Of a DNA stretch of 64,000 nt, positions 8,380-16,989 are shown piece by piece. Source of the DNA: Gammaproteobacteria bacterium (GTDB lineage Bacteria > Pseudomonadota > Gammaproteobacteria > Pseudomonadales > Pseudohongiellaceae); assembly GCA_028818225.1 (NCBI GenBank), contig JAPPOG010000062.1:54163-118162 (forward strand). The letters run 5' to 3'. The notes beneath the pieces are model-generated. The model saw only the letters and a list, made by a program, of their open reading frames with translations, ran no database searches and had not been told where the DNA came from. A program made the translations under genes and the position numbers. Every line of letters begins with the position of its first letter. Position 1 is the stretch's first letter.

Positions 8380-9960
8380 ATGATTCCTTCGAAAACAATG
8401 CACTGGCGGTGGCCAGCTATTTTTCTAAGCACCCTCTCTCTTTCCTGTGCAGCGCAAGAAACGCCGCAGCGATGGTATGAAGAAGGTCGAGCTACAGTTG
8501 AGCGCAACCTTTCCTATCGTTATGCCAATACCGAAGTTCCAATAGCAAAAAATGTAATTTTATTTATCGGTGACGGCATGGGCGTTTCCACGGTTACCGC
8601 AGCACGCATACTTGCTGGACAGCTGGAAGGAAATCCTGGAGAAGAAAACCAATTGTTCTTTGAAACGTTTCCCAATGTTGCACTTTCCAAAACCTATAAC
8701 ACTGATGCGCAAGTTGCAGACTCTGCCGGTACCATGACAGCAATGGCGACTGGTATTAAAACTGATCGCGGTATTATCAGCATTAACCAGAATGTCGAAA
8801 GAGGTGATTGCGATTCGGTAGCTGGCAATGAATTGCAAACTTTTCTGGAAATGGCTGAACAGAAAGGAATGTCTACTGGTGTTGTTAGTACTGCCCGCCT
8901 TACTCATGCTACACCGGCTGCAAATTATGCCCATACCATGGATCGTGATTTTGAAGATGACCGTGACGCTGAAAACATGCGCAATGCCGGAGATTGCCCG
9001 GATATTGCACGGCAGCTAATCGAGTTTATCGACAATGTACCCGGCAGTGATGGTATTGAAGTTGCAATGGGTGGAGGTCGCAGAAGCTTTATTCCTCGAA
9101 CGGATGGGGCAGATCCTGAAACCGGAGGACTGGGAGAGCGACTGGATGGCAGAAACCTTCCCCAGGAGTGGATTGAAGTTCACGATAATGCTGCGTATGT
9201 CTGGAACAAAGCACAGTTCGATGCAATCGACGCACGAAGCACAGATCATTTATTAGGACTGTTTAATCCATCCCATATGCAATACTCCTACGATACTCCC
9301 ACCGATAGTGGTGGCGAACCTACACTGACGGAAATGACTGCAAAAGCGATCGAAATTGTCAGTAAAAATGAACAGGGTTATTACCTGAACATCGAAGCAG
9401 GCAGAATTGATCACGCTCATCATGCGGTAAACCCCTTTCGCGCTTTACGGGATACCATTGAGTTCGCAAATGCTATTCAAACCGCCACCGAGATGGTTGA
9501 CCTGAATGAAACCCTGATTATTGTGACTGCCGATCATAGTCACGTATTTACAATCGCGGGTTATCCAAAACGGGGTAATCCGATATTAGGTAAAGTAGTA
9601 GGCCTGGACGCTGCTGGTCAACCAAGAACAGAGCCTAGTCTTGCGCGGGATGGCCTGCCCTACACTACCCTTGGCTATGCCAACGGTCATGGCTTTGCGG
9701 AACTTCCGAACCGAAACACCGCCGATGCTATCTACACAGTTCCTGTAGAGGAACAGCGTCGTTATGATTTGAGCGAGGTAAACACCGAGCATGAGGGGTT
9801 CCATTCTGAATCTCTGATTCCACTAGCGGATGAAACACACGCTGGTGAAGATGTGGCCATCTATGCTATTGGCCCGGGCTCAGATTTGATTCGCGGGGTT
9901 ATGGAACAAAACGTGATCTTTCACGTTATGATGGAAGCCGCGCAAATGGATTCGCGCTAA
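8380..9960 (+). CDS. secreted alkaline phosphatase (PhoA family)
   Basis: 526 residues with an N-terminal signal (residues 1-25). The metal site motif VILFIGDGMGVST and the nucleophile motif DSAGTMTAMATG (Ser at about residue 115) are both present, as are the later metal ligands in EAGRIDHAHH (about 340) and ADHSHVF (about 387), and the HxxE-type histidine near THAGEDVAIYA. It hydrolyses phosphate monoesters in the periplasm or outside the cell. The length is that of the longer PhoA-like type. No clear Pho box is seen upstream. Its stop overlaps the stop of the convergent astB gene by 4 bp. Confidence 0.93.
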   Translation: MIPSKTMHWRWPAIFLSTLSLSCAAQETPQRWYEEGRATVERNLSYRYANTEVPIAKNVILFIGDGMGVSTVTAARILAGQLEGNPGEENQLFFETFPNVALSKTYNTDAQVADSAGTMTAMATGIKTDRGIISINQNVERGDCDSVAGNELQTFLEMAEQKGMSTGVVSTARLTHATPAANYAHTMDRDFEDDRDAENMRNAGDCPDIARQLIEFIDNVPGSDGIEVAMGGGRRSFIPRTDGADPETGGLGERLDGRNLPQEWIEVHDNAAYVWNKAQFDAIDARSTDHLLGLFNPSHMQYSYDTPTDSGGEPTLTEMTAKAIEIVSKNEQGYYLNIEAGRIDHAHHAVNPFRALRDTIEFANAIQTATEMVDLNETLIIVTADHSHVFTIAGYPKRGNPILGKVVGLDAAGQPRTEPSLARDGLPYTTLGYANGHGFAELPNRNTADAIYTVPVEEQRRYDLSEVNTEHEGFHSESLIPLADETHAGEDVAIYAIGPGSDLIRGVMEQNVIFHVMMEAAQMDSR

Positions 9961-11306
9961 CCAAGTTGAAAATCGTAGACTGATCCCAGGTTGAGCAAAT
10001 CTGACAGCTCATCCAGTGCGCGACGACATTCATCTAATAGGGTTGGGTCAGCCAGATCTTCAGGGGCCAGACTTCCCCGATAATGCTTTTCGATCCAGCT
10101 CTTTAGTTGTTCATAAAGTGAATCTGATAGAAACACATTAGCAGCGCAGCCTTCTATTTGATCTTCACTCATGACCACTCTCAAGCGCAAGCAGGCGGGC
10201 CCACCACCATTGTTCATACTCTGTCTCAGGTCGAAATACAAAACTTGAGAGATGGCATCATGGTCCATTTCAAGTTGCTTAAGGTAATTGTGTACCGGCT
10301 CAGTATCCCTACATTCAGTAGGTACAATTATTGTAGTTCCATTAGTTCCAGGAACATTTATAAGCTGCGAGTTAAACAAATAGGATGCCACTGCATCTTC
10401 CAGACTTACTTGCGCGCTGGGTACTTCGATAAAGATCAACTCTCCTTGATCAAAGGCAGTCACAAGTTGACTGCGAACTTCAGCATTATTGACAAATGCC
10501 TGCTCGTGATAAAGCAACAGATTACGGTTCCCTACTGCAATTACATCATTGTGAAACACGCCAGCGTCAATTGCTTGCGGATTTTGTTGTGCAAAAACAG
10601 TTTTTGAAGAATCCAGACAGTGATTGCTGGCAATTGCCTGACAGGATTCCAGAGTTTGTCGCGCAGGAAACTTTTTTGGCGCCAGATCTGGCTTCACTTT
10701 ACTGCTTCCATAAACAAACAACTCTACTCCCGTCTCGCCGTAATCATTGCAGAATCTTGTGTGATTGGCTGCCCCCTCATCAGAGAATACTGGTTCCACA
10801 GGTAGCGGTGAATGGTGCTCATAGCCTGCACCGGCAAAAATAGACCGCAAAACTCTGCCTGTTGTTTCGACTTCAATAGAGCGATGGAACATGCTAGTTA
10901 AATTAGCCGGCGTAATGTGAGTTTTCCCATCAGCAGAATCTGGAAATGGGCTTATTGTGGCCGCATTGGCCACCCACATCGAAGAGGCCGAACAAGCAGA
11001 AGCAAGTTTGTGTGGGGTTAATTCTGCAGCGTTTTTAATGATTTCAGCATCATTACTTCCCTCAAAACCAAGTTTCTTGAGAGTAGGAATATGAGGCCGT
11101 TCCTGTGGCGGTAAAACCGCCTGCTTTATGCCAAGCCGATGCAGCGCCATCATTTTTTCCAGGCCTTGCAGCGCAGCGGCCCGCGGCGACGAAGTTAATC
11201 CGCCATGACTTGATGATGCTACATTGCCATAGGAAAGACCGGCATAATTATGAGTTAAGCCAACTAAGCCATCGAAGTTGACTTCGTAACAATTCGACTT
11301 GCTCAT
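9957..11306 (-). CDS. astB: N-succinylarginine dihydrolase
   Basis: 449 residues, the usual AstB length. The N-terminus NCYEVNFDGLVGLTHNYAGLSYGN and the C-terminal MNNGGGPACLRLRVVM are family signatures; the guanidine-modifying core has the Cys in the latter motif as expected nucleophile. It converts succinylarginine to succinylornithine, CO2 and two ammonia, the second step of the AST pathway. It is the last gene of the cluster and its start overlaps the astD stop by 4 bp. Confidence 0.95.
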   Translation of the reverse strand: MSKSNCYEVNFDGLVGLTHNYAGLSYGNVASSSHGGLTSSPRAAALQGLEKMMALHRLGIKQAVLPPQERPHIPTLKKLGFEGSNDAEIIKNAAELTPHKLASACSASSMWVANAATISPFPDSADGKTHITPANLTSMFHRSIEVETTGRVLRSIFAGAGYEHHSPLPVEPVFSDEGAANHTRFCNDYGETGVELFVYGSSKVKPDLAPKKFPARQTLESCQAIASNHCLDSSKTVFAQQNPQAIDAGVFHNDVIAVGNRNLLLYHEQAFVNNAEVRSQLVTAFDQGELIFIEVPSAQVSLEDAVASYLFNSQLINVPGTNGTTIIVPTECRDTEPVHNYLKQLEMDHDAISQVLYFDLRQSMNNGGGPACLRLRVVMSEDQIEGCAANVFLSDSLYEQLKSWIEKHYRGSLAPEDLADPTLLDECRRALDELSDLLNLGSVYDFQLG

Positions 11307-12769
11307 AAAGAAATGCCAGGCGCCAGTTTTTCAGGAAGCTCAACAGAATCACTTGCCATGCTGGCTATGGGATAGGCACTGTAGTCGGCAGCATAGTATG
11401 CACCGGGGCGAAAGTTTCCACTAGCTCCCACTCCACCAAATGGCGCCGCACCACTGGCGCCGGTAATTTGCCGATTATAATTAACGATGCCGGCACGAAT
11501 CCTCGAGTAAAACATATCCCAGGATGCGCCATTGTCGCTGAGTAATCCTGCCGATAAGCCATAACGGGTGTTATTCGCCTCATCAATCGCCGCATCGAGA
11601 TTCTCAACCCATTTTACTTGCAGTAATGGACCAAAACATTCTTCATCCTGAACTTTACTTGCATTGGTAACATCAATTAAAGAGGGTTGCAGAAACGGCA
11701 AATTCTCATCTCGCCTGACAACAGCTAAAAGTGTGGTAGCGCCTCTCTCCAAAAGCGCTTTCTCGAAAGCCTGAACATTTTCCGCCGCCGTATTCGATAC
11801 AACCGGACCAATAAAGCAGTCATCATCGCTACCAACTTTGATTTGTTTACTGGCTACAATGAGTTTATCCAGTAAATTTTTATTGGATTCATTATCCACG
11901 AGTATTAAGCGCCTGGCACAAGTACAGCGTTGGCCTGCGGAAATAAAGGCAGATTGAATTATCGTGTAAACTGCGGCATCGATGTCTTTTACTTCATCGA
12001 CTACTAGTGGATTATTACCACCCATTTCCAGCGCCAGCATCTTATGGGGCTGACCTGCCAAGGCAGCATGAATTGCATGACCGGTTTTCGAACTTCCAGT
12101 AAACAAAACACCGTCTATTTCAGCAGCATTCACCAGGGCCTCACCAGTTTCCCGCGCACCCTGCACAAGATTGATCACACCAGCCGGAATTCCAGCCTCT
12201 TCCCAGCACTGCACCATTAGCTCACCAATCATGGGAGTCAATTCTGAGGGTTTGAAGACAATAGTATTACCCGCCAGTAACGCTGGAATTATGTGGCCAT
12301 TAGGTAAGTGGCCCGGGAAGTTGTAAGGACCTAAAACAGCAAACACGCCAATTGGTCGATGTGCTAACAGGATAGCAACATTATTGGCTTCCTTTTCAGT
12401 TGCGCCGGTTCGATCCTGGTAAGCATTGACTGATATTGCTGCCTTACCAATCATCGTAGCTATTTCGGTTTTACTTTCCCAAAGTGGTTTGCCGGTCTCG
12501 ATATGAATCGCTTCCGCTAGCTCCTGAGTGCGTTCCTTGATTCGTTCTATGAAACTATCAACGAATGCCTTGCGCTCATCGAAACTGAGCAATTTCCAGC
12601 TTGCAAACGCTTTCTTTGCTGCCGAAATCGCGACCAGTACATCATTGCTATCCGCAGCGTTCCCAGACCAGATAATTTCGCCATTAGCAGGATTTTCTGA
12701 TTGAAACTCATTGCTGCTGCCTGTGAGCCAGGCACCATCAACAAAATTTTCATGCCTAAGAGCAGCCAT
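11303..12769 (-). CDS. astD: N-succinylglutamate 5-semialdehyde dehydrogenase
   Basis: 488 residues of the aldehyde dehydrogenase fold. The catalytic Cys is in SAGQRCTCARR, the general base Glu in LALEMGGNNPL, and the NAD-binding stretch VLGPYNFPGHLPNGHI is present. It oxidises succinylglutamate semialdehyde to succinylglutamate (fourth step). The start at 12769 is chosen because the frame upstream of MAALRHENF runs into the astA coding region; it begins 4 bp after the astA stop. Confidence 0.95.
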   Translation of the reverse strand: MAALRHENFVDGAWLTGSSNEFQSENPANGEIIWSGNAADSNDVLVAISAAKKAFASWKLLSFDERKAFVDSFIERIKERTQELAEAIHIETGKPLWESKTEIATMIGKAAISVNAYQDRTGATEKEANNVAILLAHRPIGVFAVLGPYNFPGHLPNGHIIPALLAGNTIVFKPSELTPMIGELMVQCWEEAGIPAGVINLVQGARETGEALVNAAEIDGVLFTGSSKTGHAIHAALAGQPHKMLALEMGGNNPLVVDEVKDIDAAVYTIIQSAFISAGQRCTCARRLILVDNESNKNLLDKLIVASKQIKVGSDDDCFIGPVVSNTAAENVQAFEKALLERGATTLLAVVRRDENLPFLQPSLIDVTNASKVQDEECFGPLLQVKWVENLDAAIDEANNTRYGLSAGLLSDNGASWDMFYSRIRAGIVNYNRQITGASGAAPFGGVGASGNFRPGAYYAADYSAYPIASMASDSVELPEKLAPGISL

Positions 12770-12773
12770 AGTT

Positions 12774-13802
12774 TTACCGCATCTCCAGCGCTTGCACTTG
12801 GGAGCCCACATTCACACCCAGAAGTTCAGCGTCTTTTTCAGAAATAACAACTTCATCGTCTGCTAGCTGCTTAATCGGCGCCATTATCAATTTATAGTCG
12901 GGGAGTTGGCGATTACTCACAATATGCCTCGATGATGTAGCAGATTCTTCCACCTCCTTTACCAAGGATTGGATGGTTAGGGTTCTGGCATTTTTGATTG
13001 ATTCGATATTAGCGCGTTCGCATTCCATTACCGGCCCGGCATCGAATATATCTACGGTGCCCAGGTAGCTGAATCCCTCCCGCTCCAGCAATTTTTTTGC
13101 AGGAACTGAATCTTCATGAGCTTTGCCGATTACTTCAACTGCCTCTTCTGGCAGCAACTCCAGATAAACCGGGAAACGTGGCATTAGGTCTGAGATAAAC
13201 TGGGAGCCGTTTACAGCACTGATAAAATCAGCCCGCGCAAATGGAAGATTAAAGAATTTCTTGCCGAGATGTTCCCAGAAAGGAGACTTTTCACTTTCGT
13301 TTAACCAGCCCCGAATCTCGGCAAATACGATATCGCTGAAGCGCTCCGGAAAATCGCTCATAAAAAGGTAACGGCAGCGAGAAAGAAACTGGCCGATACC
13401 ATTGCGACGATAGTCGGGCATCAGAAACAGCGATATAAGTTCTGTCTCGCCGGTAAAGTCATTCACCAGGTTAAGTAAATTACTGGTCACTCTAATATCC
13501 AGCGCCTCTGAAAACTTTGATTCCTTGGAAAGTTTGTAGTTATAAAAAGGTCGCGTTAATCCAACCCCAGCTACTATTCCAGCTGTTCCTACGATTTCTT
13601 TTTTTTCCGGATCCTCTAGCACCAATAAATATACTGATTCCAAATCGGTGCTCTTTTCTTTCTCAAGGCTATCTTCTAATAGATCGAGTTTTTTCTCCCA
13701 GGTATTTTTGTCAAATGGCATTGAAGTCATGCCTGGAGGCAGCATGGCAGATAACTTCAGCAAGCTCGATAAATCATTTTTGGTTGCGGTTCTGATTAAC
13801 AC
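12774..13802 (-). CDS. astA: arginine N-succinyltransferase
   Basis: 342 residues, single-subunit AstA of the GNAT-related family. IRTATKNDLSSLLKLSAM at the N-terminus, the acetyl-CoA-type loop MPDYRRNGIGQFLSRCRYLFM and the DIFDAGPVMECE motif near residue 250 are typical. It transfers succinyl from succinyl-CoA to arginine, the first step of catabolism. The start overlaps the M20 hydrolase stop by 7 bp, so translation is coupled. Only one copy is present (no aruF/aruG pair). Confidence 0.95.
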   Translation of the reverse strand: MLIRTATKNDLSSLLKLSAMLPPGMTSMPFDKNTWEKKLDLLEDSLEKEKSTDLESVYLLVLEDPEKKEIVGTAGIVAGVGLTRPFYNYKLSKESKFSEALDIRVTSNLLNLVNDFTGETELISLFLMPDYRRNGIGQFLSRCRYLFMSDFPERFSDIVFAEIRGWLNESEKSPFWEHLGKKFFNLPFARADFISAVNGSQFISDLMPRFPVYLELLPEEAVEVIGKAHEDSVPAKKLLEREGFSYLGTVDIFDAGPVMECERANIESIKNARTLTIQSLVKEVEESATSSRHIVSNRQLPDYKLIMAPIKQLADDEVVISEKDAELLGVNVGSQVQALEMR

Positions 13803-15040
13803 TGTTTCACCATGCCCTGTTCATTTAGTGCTTTGATGCGTTCTCCTTCACTGGCTATTTTATGCAAGATGCTCAAACTTAATTTTGCTCGCTCGACCAG
13901 GCTTGGAATAATCATGAATTCATCTGCTGTGTGAATCTGACCGCCCAATACACCAAGGGTATCAACATTTGGCAAGCCTGCTGCAGCGAGGTTATTGCCA
14001 TCACAGCAACCTCCGGTGTCTTTGAACTGCACATCGATATTCAACTGACTGCCGCAATCCACAACCCAGTCCATTAACAATTGATTCGCAGGTGAAATAG
14101 TTTTAGGTGGACGGGAAAAAGCGCCACTCAGTTCCAGGGCAACTTCGTTTTGGGATGAAATCTCTCGAAGAATCTTTTTCATTTCAGCTTCGAGTGATTG
14201 TTGCTGTTCGAGTGTTAGGCAACGAATGTTTAACTGCAGGACTGCGTTTGCCGGAACCACATTAAATGCCGTACCACCTGAAATTCGGGCAATGTTTACC
14301 GTCACGCCGCTCTCTAAATCCGTTAATTCTTCCAACTTTTTGGCAGCTGCATAGAGGGCCATGATAGCGTTCTTACCGACGGAAAATTCCCTGCCGGCAT
14401 GAGCAGCTTTACCGCTAGCAACAATTGTAAAATTTCCAGAACCTTTACGTGCTCGTGATAAGGTGCCATCAGCCAGAGCTGGTTCGTAAATAAGGCCTGC
14501 ATCCGCAACCCGCGCCGCCGTAACCAGGCTATCAACAGAGCCATGGGAGCCGGTTTCTTCATCGGCGTTGAGGATTACTTGCCAGCCCAGTTGTTTGGAA
14601 TGATTGCTGGCCTCGAATGCCTGAAGTGCTGTGAGCATTACCAGGATCCCACCTTTCATATCCGCTACACCTGGCCCATGTAGAGTATTTTCATCAAGTA
14701 TTGCTGGAGATTGAAAGCTGTGATTCTCCGGAAACACCGTATCCATATGCCCCACTAACAATATCTGTAATGGAGCATCTTCTCTTTTTCTGAACTTCAG
14801 GATATTGCCAAATTCTTCCTGAATTTTATCGCCTTCAATATTCGTATGTTCTCTGGGTTTAGATTTGACCTCTTCAACTTTATCTGCGGTTTCGACGAAA
14901 TAAGAGCGAAAGAATTCTGCAACTTTATTTACTCCGCTTAAGTTGTTAGTGCCCGAATTAATTTCTGACAATTGCATAAGATTACTCAACAAGCCTTGTT
15001 GCTGCCCATCTATCCAATTGCAACTCTCAGTAAATTTCAT
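13796..15040 (-). CDS. M20 family metallohydrolase (carboxypeptidase G2-like) inside the ast operon
   Basis: 414 residues. Zinc-site motifs of the M20 family are in order: VGHMDTVFP (about 96), GPGVADMKGG (about 130), NADEETGS (about 163) and the final QIHTADEF His (about 378). The closest recognisable subgroup is the CPG2/acetylornithine deacetylase branch. It lies between astC and astA with a 3-bp gap and a 7-bp overlap. A dedicated AstE (succinylglutamate desuccinylase) is not seen in the window, and the enzyme is well placed to hydrolyse the amide bond of succinylglutamate. That assignment is inference; the substrate could also be another N-acyl amino acid. Confidence 0.85.
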   Translation of the reverse strand: MKFTESCNWIDGQQQGLLSNLMQLSEINSGTNNLSGVNKVAEFFRSYFVETADKVEEVKSKPREHTNIEGDKIQEEFGNILKFRKREDAPLQILLVGHMDTVFPENHSFQSPAILDENTLHGPGVADMKGGILVMLTALQAFEASNHSKQLGWQVILNADEETGSHGSVDSLVTAARVADAGLIYEPALADGTLSRARKGSGNFTIVASGKAAHAGREFSVGKNAIMALYAAAKKLEELTDLESGVTVNIARISGGTAFNVVPANAVLQLNIRCLTLEQQQSLEAEMKKILREISSQNEVALELSGAFSRPPKTISPANQLLMDWVVDCGSQLNIDVQFKDTGGCCDGNNLAAAGLPNVDTLGVLGGQIHTADEFMIIPSLVERAKLSLSILHKIASEGERIKALNEQGMVKQC

Positions 15041-15043
15041 TTC

Positions 15044-16258
15044 TTATTCCTTAAATTCTGCAAGCGTCACATCCAGTATTGAAATAGCTTTTTCTATATG
15101 TTCCTGAGAGATGTTAAGGGGAGGCAGCAGCCGAATCATATTTGAACCAGACTTGCCTACTAGCAGCTTATTATCCCTGAGTTTCACCAGCACATCGGTA
15201 TTAGGCACTTTACACTTAATCCCGAGCATCAGACCTTGGCCATGAACTGATTCGATGGCATCCGGGTATTTTGCAATCAATTGCTCTATCTTTTCTCCAA
15301 AGAATTGACCCTTGGACTTAACCGAATCCAGCAAACCATCTTCCAACATGAGGTCAAGAACTGCGTTGCCTACTACTGCGGCAAGGGGGTTACCACCAAA
15401 GGTGCTGCCATGGGTACCAACAACCATAGTTTGTCCAACTTCTTGAGTACTCAGGCACACGCCAATTGGAAATCCACCACCCAGGCCCTTCGCCAGAGCC
15501 ATAACGTCTGGTCTGATACCGTAACTCTCATAGGCAAACAAGTTACCGGATCGTCCAACACCACACTGCACCTCATCAACCATAAGCAACAAACCGTGTT
15601 CATCACACAGATTTCTAACCGCCTGCAGAAAAGATTTACTTACTGGACGAATACCGCCTTCTCCCTGAATAGTCTCGAGAACAATGCCAGCGGTGTTTGA
15701 GCCAATTGTACTTTTCAAGGCATCAAGGTTTTCCCATTCCACCTGATCAAATCCGTAATCCGTAGGCACGAAGTTTTGCATGTGTGAATTATTTCCCGCT
15801 GCGGCGAGAGCGGCGATAGTGCGCCCATGAAAACTTTCGGTAAAACCGATAATGCGAAACCGCTCTTCGTTCCCCTGTGCAGCATGAAATCCACGCATGG
15901 CCTTCAACCCGGCTTCAATCGCCTCGGTTCCGGAATTTGCAAAGAACACGCTGTCAGCAAAACTGTTTGCCACTAATCTGCGCGCCAGCTGTTCGGCTGC
16001 AGGTATTCTGAAAACATTGGATAGATGCCAGAGCTTGGAGGCCTGTTCCGTTAATGCATTCACAAGGTGGGGATGGGAATGGCCAAAACTAGTTACGGCA
16101 ATTCCTGAAAGACAATCGAGATAGCTGTCTCCTGATTCAGTGAATAATTCACTGCCCTTGCCATGGGTGAAAATCAGCCCATCGGGAGGGCTGTAGTTTG
16201 GCCATAAGGCGGCCCTTGGATCTTCCTGTTGTCCGGTATTTACGGCATTCTCAGACAC
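15044..16258 (-). CDS. astC: succinylornithine/acetylornithine aminotransferase
   Basis: 404 residues of the class III PLP aminotransferase fold. The PLP lysine is in ALAKGLGGGFPIG (about 252), with the Asp of MVDEVQCG (about 222) and GTHGSTFGGNPLA. First gene of the ast operon. The enzyme transaminates succinylornithine with 2-oxoglutarate; because AstC and ArgD overlap in activity, ArgD is an alternative name, but the operon position favours AstC. It is divergent from the Lrp-type regulator. Confidence 0.92.
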   Translation of the reverse strand: MSENAVNTGQQEDPRAALWPNYSPPDGLIFTHGKGSELFTESGDSYLDCLSGIAVTSFGHSHPHLVNALTEQASKLWHLSNVFRIPAAEQLARRLVANSFADSVFFANSGTEAIEAGLKAMRGFHAAQGNEERFRIIGFTESFHGRTIAALAAAGNNSHMQNFVPTDYGFDQVEWENLDALKSTIGSNTAGIVLETIQGEGGIRPVSKSFLQAVRNLCDEHGLLLMVDEVQCGVGRSGNLFAYESYGIRPDVMALAKGLGGGFPIGVCLSTQEVGQTMVVGTHGSTFGGNPLAAVVGNAVLDLMLEDGLLDSVKSKGQFFGEKIEQLIAKYPDAIESVHGQGLMLGIKCKVPNTDVLVKLRDNKLLVGKSGSNMIRLLPPLNISQEHIEKAISILDVTLAEFKE

Positions 16259-16367
16259 TGTTTCCTCCAGCGAATAATATTTAGTAATAGATTACCAAGA
16301 ACGGCACCAAAGGAATTATGTATCTTTTTGTATCTGATAAATAAGCTTTTTTTATTTGTATACGAAT

Positions 16368-16382
16368 CCGAATAAAATTCGG
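16368..16382. promoter_or_regulatory. inverted repeat in the astC/regulator intergenic region
   Basis: CCGAAT-AAA-ATTCGG is a perfect 6-bp inverted repeat with a 3-bp spacer in the 173-bp AT-rich divergent region. It is a candidate operator for the adjacent Lrp/AsnC protein. The region also contains a T-rich, bendable tract. Confidence 0.35.
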
Positions 16383-16431
16383 TAAAATCCGCCCTCGCAT
16401 GATCTAGACAGCAAATCCCGGCAGTGATCCT

Positions 16432-16935
16432 ATGACAGACCTGAAAATCGATAAGATCGACATGAAGATATTGCAAACTCTGCAAAAGAACGGTCGCATA
16501 ACCAACCAGGATCTGGCCGAGAAAGTCTGTCTCTCTCCGAGTTCCTGCTTGCAACGAGTTCGCCGCCTGGAAAATGAGCAAGTCATTCAATCCTATCATG
16601 CGAGAATTGACCTCTCCCGCATCACGCGACACATAATGTGTATCGCAACGGTATCTCTGAAAAACCACACTCAACAGGAATTTAAAGCCTTTGAAAGTCT
16701 GATTGAATCAATCCCGGAAATTGTCGAATGTTACACGGTAAGCGGTGAGTCAGATTTTCTGATAAGAATAATTTGTGCAGACATGAACCGGTATCTGGAA
16801 ATCAATGATCAGCTGGTGGGATCCAGCAGCTACCAGGTAACGATTAATTCCTATGTGGTGATGAAAGAAAACAAAGCCTTCGAAGCAGTAGAACTTAACT
16901 CTTTGAGAGGCAATGTAACTCCAACAAATATCTAA
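16432..16935 (+). CDS. Lrp/AsnC family transcriptional regulator, likely controlling ast
   Basis: 167 residues. The N-terminal HTH spans DLKIDKIDMKILQTLQKNGR to CLQRVRRLE (residues 2-47), and the RAM effector-binding domain follows (about 65-145), including EIVECYTVSGESDFLIRI, the ligand loop of Lrp proteins. Members sense amino acids such as leucine, lysine, asparagine or arginine. It is transcribed away from astC and shares its promoter region, which suggests it responds to arginine or a catabolite and regulates the ast genes. Confidence 0.93.
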   Translation: MTDLKIDKIDMKILQTLQKNGRITNQDLAEKVCLSPSSCLQRVRRLENEQVIQSYHARIDLSRITRHIMCIATVSLKNHTQQEFKAFESLIESIPEIVECYTVSGESDFLIRIICADMNRYLEINDQLVGSSSYQVTINSYVVMKENKAFEAVELNSLRGNVTPTNI

Positions 16936-16940
16936 TATCG

Positions 16941-16974
16941 AAAGTCCGATCGCGTGATCCTTGGCGGGCTTTTT
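16941..16974 (+). terminator. rho-independent terminator after the Lrp-type gene
   Basis: AAAGTCCG pairs with CGGGCTTT (one G-U) around a 16-nt loop, followed by TTTTT. Confidence 0.7.
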
Positions 16975-16989
16975 CTACTCGGAACTCGC

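Noticed and set aside
10158..10607. 149-residue plus-strand ORF
   Set aside because: Antisense to astB, which is fully supported; no ribosome binding site.
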